A DNA stretch of 64,000 nucleotides from NCBI GenBank assembly GCA_964587105.1, contig CAZPKG010000006.1, positions 124,001 to 188,000 of the forward strand, written 5' to 3'. The notes beneath the pieces are model-generated. The model searched no databases, had not been told where the DNA came from, and saw only the letters and a list, made by a program, of their open reading frames with translations. The translations under genes were made by a program, and so were the position numbers. Below are positions 60,564 through 64,000 of this stretch, piece by piece (the stretch's first letter is position 1; every line of letters begins with the position of its first letter). This DNA is from JABWCQ01 sp964587105 (GTDB lineage: Bacteria > Electryoneota > RPQS01).

Positions 60564-60863
60564 TCAGCGTTTTCCGCGTTTGATATAGCGCAGCGGATCT
60601 TCGAGTTCGGTGATGCCTTCTTCGAGCAGAGCTTTGGATTCTTTCCTGATCTTGGCGGCATTGATGCGCGCGTCAACCATACAAAGCTGCACTGTGCGGC
60701 GCGTTACCTTCAGCGAGATCGCGGTGTTGGAAACATTTCCGAGGTGCATCCACAGCGCCTTGACCAGATAGGTCGCTCTGAACTTATCCACCGCTTTTTG
60801 CATGTCCAGTGGATATTCCGCCGACTCAACCGAGATGGTCTTTGGCTTCTTGCTTTTCTTCAT
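60564..60863 (-). CDS. Stand-alone Fis-type helix-turn-helix protein
   Basis: 99 residues from ATG 60863. A basic N-terminus (KKSKKPKTISVESAEYPLD) leads to AVDKFRATYLVKALWMHLGN and VSNTAISLKVTRRTVQLCMV, which match the C-terminal DNA-binding element of NtrC-type sigma-54 activators and of Fis (YLxxxLxxxxGNVSxAAxxLxVxRRTLYRKL pattern). The ATPase and receiver parts are missing. It may be a nucleoid or local regulator. A sigma-54-type promoter lies about 3.5 kb away. Confidence 0.78.
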   Translation of the reverse strand: MKKSKKPKTISVESAEYPLDMQKAVDKFRATYLVKALWMHLGNVSNTAISLKVTRRTVQLCMVDARINAAKIRKESKALLEEGITELEDPLRYIKRGKR

Positions 60864-60917
60864 TGTAATTCTCTGCAACTATTATGTGGTTGTCATGATT
60901 TTGTTCATTTGCGTGGG

Positions 60918-61766
60918 CTATTGCCCTCGTCTGCTGCCGCGTCTTGGCTCTGCGGGAGGAGTTGAGCTGGGTTGGCCGCCGTGTTTTTCATATTCGGCGA
61001 GGGCTTCGGGGAGTAGGCCTTCAAGCTGTGCAATTCGGCGGTCGTCTGTGGGATGCGTTGAGAGAAACGCAGGGACGCTGCCACCGGCGCCTTTGTAATC
61101 TTTGAAGCGCTTCCAAAAATTTATTGCTTCGCGCGGATCGTAACCTGCGCGGGCCATGTACATCAAGCCCATGCGGTCGGCTTCGAGTTCCTGCGAGCGC
61201 GAGTGCGGCAGCGTGCGAGCGAGTGTTGTACCCGCGCCGTAGGCGGTCATCGCCAGCGCGCGCGTCTCTTCCGGTTTGTCGGAAAGCGCGACGTCGAGTG
61301 CCACACCGCCTAATTGCATCAACAACGATTCGCTCATGCGTTCGCCGCCGTGCCGTGCGGTGGCGTGCGCGACTTCGTGTCCCATTACCGCCGCGAGACC
61401 CGCTTCGTTGGCGGTAATCGGTAGAATCGCGTTATAGACGCCGATCTTTCCGCCGGGCAAACAAAATGCGTTCGGCTCGTCGGAGCGGAAACAGACATAT
61501 TCCCACTGCGCGTTGGGTAGATTCACCACCGCAGAAATATTGCGTCCGACTTTCTCGACCAAATCCTGCTCGGCCTGCACGCTGGTTTGGCGTGTGCTGG
61601 CTTTTATCTCGTTGAATGCCGACAAACCTAACGCCGCCTCTTGCGAGGAGGGAATCAGCATCAACCCTTTGCGGCCCGTCTCGGGATTCGTGTAACAGGT
61701 CACGCCGAGCGCAAGGGTTAAAACTGCGGCAATCAGTTTCCATTTCTTGATAAGCAACATGATCAT
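60918..61766 (-). CDS. M48 family metallopeptidase, lipoprotein-like
   Basis: 282 residues from ATG 61766, six bases after AGGAG; the frame extends to 61877 in the preceding spacer. Signal with lipobox-like ALGVTC (C24). Zinc site H130-E131-x-x-H134 in GLAAVMGHEVAHATARHGGE, and a downstream glutamate in RSQELEADRMGLMYMARAG. Members (for example BepA/LoiP-type) degrade misassembled outer-membrane proteins. C-terminal tail GQPSSTPPAEPRRGSRRGQ is low complexity. Preceded by the DUF721 gene. Confidence 0.93.
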   Translation of the reverse strand: MIMLLIKKWKLIAAVLTLALGVTCYTNPETGRKGLMLIPSSQEAALGLSAFNEIKASTRQTSVQAEQDLVEKVGRNISAVVNLPNAQWEYVCFRSDEPNAFCLPGGKIGVYNAILPITANEAGLAAVMGHEVAHATARHGGERMSESLLMQLGGVALDVALSDKPEETRALAMTAYGAGTTLARTLPHSRSQELEADRMGLMYMARAGYDPREAINFWKRFKDYKGAGGSVPAFLSTHPTDDRRIAQLEGLLPEALAEYEKHGGQPSSTPPAEPRRGSRRGQ

Positions 61767-61780
61767 CGTTCGCTCCTTTA

Positions 61781-62080
61781 TTAGTTCAGAAATATCTCCT
61801 TTACAACGCCCTTCCCGACCACCTGTTCGATCCGGCCCAAAAGTTCGGGCTTGGTGTGGTGCAGCGTTGCGCGCCAAACATCATGATCGCACTGAATCAA
61901 CAGCCGCCCCTTTTCCAGCCCCTGCACATGCGCGTACTTGGCAATCTGCTCGCCCACGATTTCGGCCCAGCGCTCCTCAATCAGCGCCAGCCGAAGCCCT
62001 TTTTGGTACTTCTTGTCGCGGATCAGGGCTTCAATGACTTTATGGACGGGTGTGGGTTTCATGGGGGTTAGATTGGGCAA
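61781..62080 (-). CDS. DUF721 / DciA-like protein
   Basis: 99 residues. VHKVIEALIRDKKYQKGLRL, LIEERWAEIVGEQIAKYAHV, QGLEKGRLLIQCDHDVWRAT and LLGRIEQVVGKGVVKEIFLN are the DciA/DUF721 pattern; DciA helps load the DnaB replicative helicase. It lies by dnaN and dnaA, as in other bacteria. Start: TTG at 62080 follows AGGAG by 4 bases; ATG at 62062 lacks a site. The chromosomal neighbourhood supports the call. Confidence 0.88.
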   Translation of the reverse strand: MPNLTPMKPTPVHKVIEALIRDKKYQKGLRLALIEERWAEIVGEQIAKYAHVQGLEKGRLLIQCDHDVWRATLHHTKPELLGRIEQVVGKGVVKEIFLN

Positions 62081-62166
62081 CAGACTCCTGACTATCCAAC
62101 ACTTAATTTACGACTTCACTTCTGTTCTTACAATAGCTGACTGCTCAATTTTGAAGCACTGCGCCG

Positions 62167-62193
62167 GCGCAATGGGTCCAGCGTCCACGCTGG
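62167..62193. repeat. Family D element, copy 2
   Basis: GCGCAATGGGTCCAGCGTCC then ACGCTGG; one change from 42734-42760. Lies between the DUF721 gene and the dnaN terminator. Confidence 0.7.
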
Positions 62194-62200
62194 AAAAAGC

Positions 62201-62233
62201 ACAACCCCCGGCGCCGCACGCCGGGGGTTGTTT
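62201..62233 (-). terminator. Intrinsic terminator after dnaN
   Basis: ACAACCCCCGGCGCCGCACG then CCGGGGGTTGTTT: stem CAACCCCCGGC/GCCGGGGGTTG. It lies 41 bases beyond the dnaN stop codon on the minus strand. Confidence 0.85.
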
Positions 62234-62273
62234 AATCCCGCCAATGTTCTCGAACGAGTCTCTGCCGCGGCTA

Positions 62274-63389
62274 TCAGCTTAGCCGGACCGGCATGATCAG
62301 CATCAGCAGGTCTTCATGTTCTTCCTGTTCGGTCGGCTTGACGATACCCGCCGAGGTCGCAGAGCCCAGCTCAAAGCGCACGTCCGGCGTGTCAATCTGA
62401 CGAAGCATGTCTTGTACGTAGGTTGCGTTATAGCCGATATCCATCGGATCGCCGGTAAATTCACAGGCAATCGTTTCAAAGCCTTCATTGCCCTGCTCGA
62501 TGTCCTCGACTTTGATTTGCAGCGTCTCTTTTTCGACATGGACTCGCACTTGCCGCGAAATCTCGTTGGCAAAAATATTGGCGCGGCGAATCGCTGAGAA
62601 TAGCGAATCGAGGCCAACAGTCAGCACCTGCTTGTTTTCTGTCGGAATAACCGCGTCGTAGTTGGGATAGCGGCCTTCAATCAAGCGAGTAATCAGCGTA
62701 GTATTGCCCGCACGGAAACCAAGCTGTGATCCGGCAAATCCGATCTCCATTTCGCCTTCGCCTTCAGCGATTCGCTGTACCGCCTGCATCGCTTTCGAGG
62801 GGACAATCGCGGTTTGCGTGTCACCCTTGAAGCCGTCCGACTTCGTGCCGATCTTCACCAAACGGTGACCGTCGGTCGAGACCAGACGGAAATGCTCTTT
62901 GGACAGTTCAAGAAATACACCGGTCAATTGCGGGCGCAATTCATCGCGCGACACCGCAAACAAAACTTTGCTGATCATGCGGCGCAGTTTGTTGCGCGGC
63001 ATTTTGAACGTCGAAGTTTCAGAAAGCTGTGGAACTTGCGGATACACATCCACCGATTCCGCTGAACACTGATATTTCTTGCCTTCGGTGTCGGTAATCG
63101 TGATGCGATGCTCTTTGCTCGCTTCAATCGAAACCGTCACATCGGGAAGTCCGCGCATCAATTCCAAAAACTTGCGGGAAGGCAGCAAGGTGCGTCCGTC
63201 TTTTTGTCCTTGCACTTCAAGCTCAGTCTGCATCGTGACTTCGATATCAGACCCGGTCAGAGTAAGCTTATTTCCTTTCAGTTCTGCCAAAAAGTGCGAC
63301 AGCACCGGCATCGGGCTTTTTTGCGGGACAACCGTGGAGAGCGGCGCGAGTGCTGCCGCTAAGCTGCTTTGTGGAGCGGAAAATTTCAT
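62274..63389 (-). CDS. dnaN: DNA polymerase III beta subunit (sliding clamp)
   Basis: 371 residues, standard size. Ring clamp that holds DNA polymerase on DNA. Three similar domains: FSAPQSSLAAALAPLSTVVP, PVLSHFLAELKGNKLTLTGS, MISKVLFAVSRDELRPQLTG, LVSTDGHRLVKIGTK, ITRLIEGRYPNYDAVIPTEN and the C-terminal LLMLIMPVRLS. The hydrophobic partner-binding pocket region (MPVRL end) is intact. Follows dnaA by 243 bases in the same direction. No strong ribosome site precedes the ATG. Confidence 0.97.
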   Translation of the reverse strand: MKFSAPQSSLAAALAPLSTVVPQKSPMPVLSHFLAELKGNKLTLTGSDIEVTMQTELEVQGQKDGRTLLPSRKFLELMRGLPDVTVSIEASKEHRITITDTEGKKYQCSAESVDVYPQVPQLSETSTFKMPRNKLRRMISKVLFAVSRDELRPQLTGVFLELSKEHFRLVSTDGHRLVKIGTKSDGFKGDTQTAIVPSKAMQAVQRIAEGEGEMEIGFAGSQLGFRAGNTTLITRLIEGRYPNYDAVIPTENKQVLTVGLDSLFSAIRRANIFANEISRQVRVHVEKETLQIKVEDIEQGNEGFETIACEFTGDPMDIGYNATYVQDMLRQIDTPDVRFELGSATSAGIVKPTEQEEHEDLLMLIMPVRLS

Positions 63390-63632
63390 GTAGCGTTTCT
63401 GATTCTGTAGATAGAGAGAAGAGATTAAAAGAAATTGGTAGTCGTAACAGAGTGAGTGAATTCGTGGACAACTCCGCTTACTCCTTAGTTTTGCGGAACT
63501 CTGTCATCTGCACAACCGAGTGCACGGTATCTGTTACTTGTCCCCTCAAGGCTCAATGTCCCCAATTTCCCGCCAACCATCCCCCGTCGTTCACTCCGCG
63601 AGTCGATATCTCTCGCGCTTGCCAACAGCTAT
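63390..63632. other. dnaA-dnaN intergenic region
   Basis: 243 bases. It has at most one DnaA-box-like sequence (CTATTCACA at 63629-63637, one mismatch, overlapping the dnaA stop) and TTGTCCACG on the minus strand near 63460-63470. Not enough to call an origin here. Confidence 0.35.
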
Positions 63633-64000
63633 TCACATACTTGTCCGCATAATCGGACCGAGCGAAAGACGGCGTTCCAAATCATTTAATGCCGAGACCG
63701 TTTGCACTTCATCTGTTTTGCGCAAATCTGTGATTGTATCGCGCGCATGTATAACAGTTGAGTGATCGCGTCCTCCAAAAAATCCGCCGATAGTTTTCAG
63801 AGAATGCTCGGTGAGTTCAGTCATTAGATACATCGCAACCATTCGCGCGTAAGCAATTTCTTTTTTGCGTGTCTTGCCGCGCAGCGCGTCTTGGCTAACT
63901 CTGAAGTAATCTGCCACAGTCTGCTGAATCAATTCAACCGGCGGCCGTCCCGTGCGCTTTCCGGTCTTTTCTTGAATCACTCGCTGAGCCAGTTCAAGTG
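63633..64000 (-). CDS. dnaA: Chromosomal replication initiator DnaA, C-terminal part (gene enters window from the right)
   Basis: About 122 codons seen; the frame stays open to the right edge (LELAQRVIQEKTGK). Domain IV: GRPPVELIQQTVADYFRVSQ, KEIAYARMVAMYLMTELTEH, SLKTIGGFFGGRDHSTVIHA, the signature that recognises DnaA boxes. It initiates replication at oriC. The order dnaA then dnaN is standard; recF does not follow dnaN. Confidence 0.95.
   Translation of the reverse strand, partial: LELAQRVIQEKTGKRTGRPPVELIQQTVADYFRVSQDALRGKTRKKEIAYARMVAMYLMTELTEHSLKTIGGFFGGRDHSTVIHARDTITDLRKTDEVQTVSALNDLERRLSLGPIMRTSM

Noticed and set aside
63390..63632. Replication origin between dnaA and dnaN
   Set aside because: Only one or two weak DnaA-box-like sites are seen and no AT-rich unwinding element; the origin is probably outside the window.
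1..64000. tRNA or rRNA genes
   Set aside because: I looked for T-arm patterns (GGTTCGAATCC and relatives) on both strands and for rRNA landmarks and saw none that fold into a cloverleaf.

Overview
The window looks like a chromosomal segment next to the replication origin of an uncultured FCB-group bacterium (the Fibrobacterota-Chlorobiota-Bacteroidota superphylum and allied candidate phyla). Evidence seen: eight large secreted proteins end in a Por-secretion-type C-terminal domain (a YPNPFNP-like block, then a GxY(F/I) block, then a basic KxxLLK-like tail); dnaA and dnaN sit at the right edge; gyrB and gyrA are nearby; and almost every gene from 18 kb rightward is on the minus strand, as expected for a leading strand copied leftward from an origin at or beyond the right edge. 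The exact phylum cannot be fixed by eye.

Layout. 0-2 kb: 5' two-thirds of aceE (pyruvate dehydrogenase E1). 2.7-3.2 kb: a lysine-rich histone-H1-like/SWIB protein. 3.6-8 kb: LVIVD protein and a large sorted surface protein. 8-13.4 kb: lipoprotein-like protein, beta-lactamase-fold serine hydrolase, homocysteine S-methyltransferase and a GmrSD-type DUF262/DUF1524 restriction-like protein. 13.5-18 kb: TlpA-like thioredoxin, an 1127-residue BNR-repeat surface protein and nth. 18-23.6 kb (minus): gyrA, heme-oxygenase-like protein, sugar transferase, rex. 23.6-30.4 kb: four DinB/YfiT-superfamily proteins, an AT-rich overlapping cassette of a possible dual-OB-fold protein plus two DUF488 proteins, and an esterase. 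30.4-42.6 kb: four surface proteins mixed with MauE/DoxX, rhodanese, LOG, RhuM and VOC genes. 42.7-53.2 kb: saccharopine-dehydrogenase-like gene, YCII-like gene, ABC exporter pair, SRPBCC protein, an AbiC-like protein and three MNT/HEPN two-gene modules surrounding gyrB. 53.3-55.3 kb: a class II aaRS-like protein without an anticodon-binding domain, and a REP-associated tyrosine transposase (RAYT) between inverted repeats. 55.3-64 kb: two more surface proteins, a pilin with a sigma-54-type promoter, small membrane proteins, a Fis-type HTH protein, an M48 peptidase, a DciA-like DUF721 protein, dnaN and the end of dnaA.

The most unusual layer is a set of short GC-rich palindromic repeats (called families A-F here) plus an AT-rich heptad tract (G), scattered over the whole window. 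Family C flanks the RAYT gene in inverted orientation, which is the usual arrangement of a transposase with its REP elements. Several copies of A, B, C and F lie inside protein-coding genes without breaking the frame (32.9-33.3 kb, 11.2 kb, 58.3 kb) and several abut stop codons. The second notable layer is immune/toxin-like genes embedded among housekeeping genes, especially the three MNT-HEPN modules around gyrB. All functional statements come from reading motifs; no database search was run.
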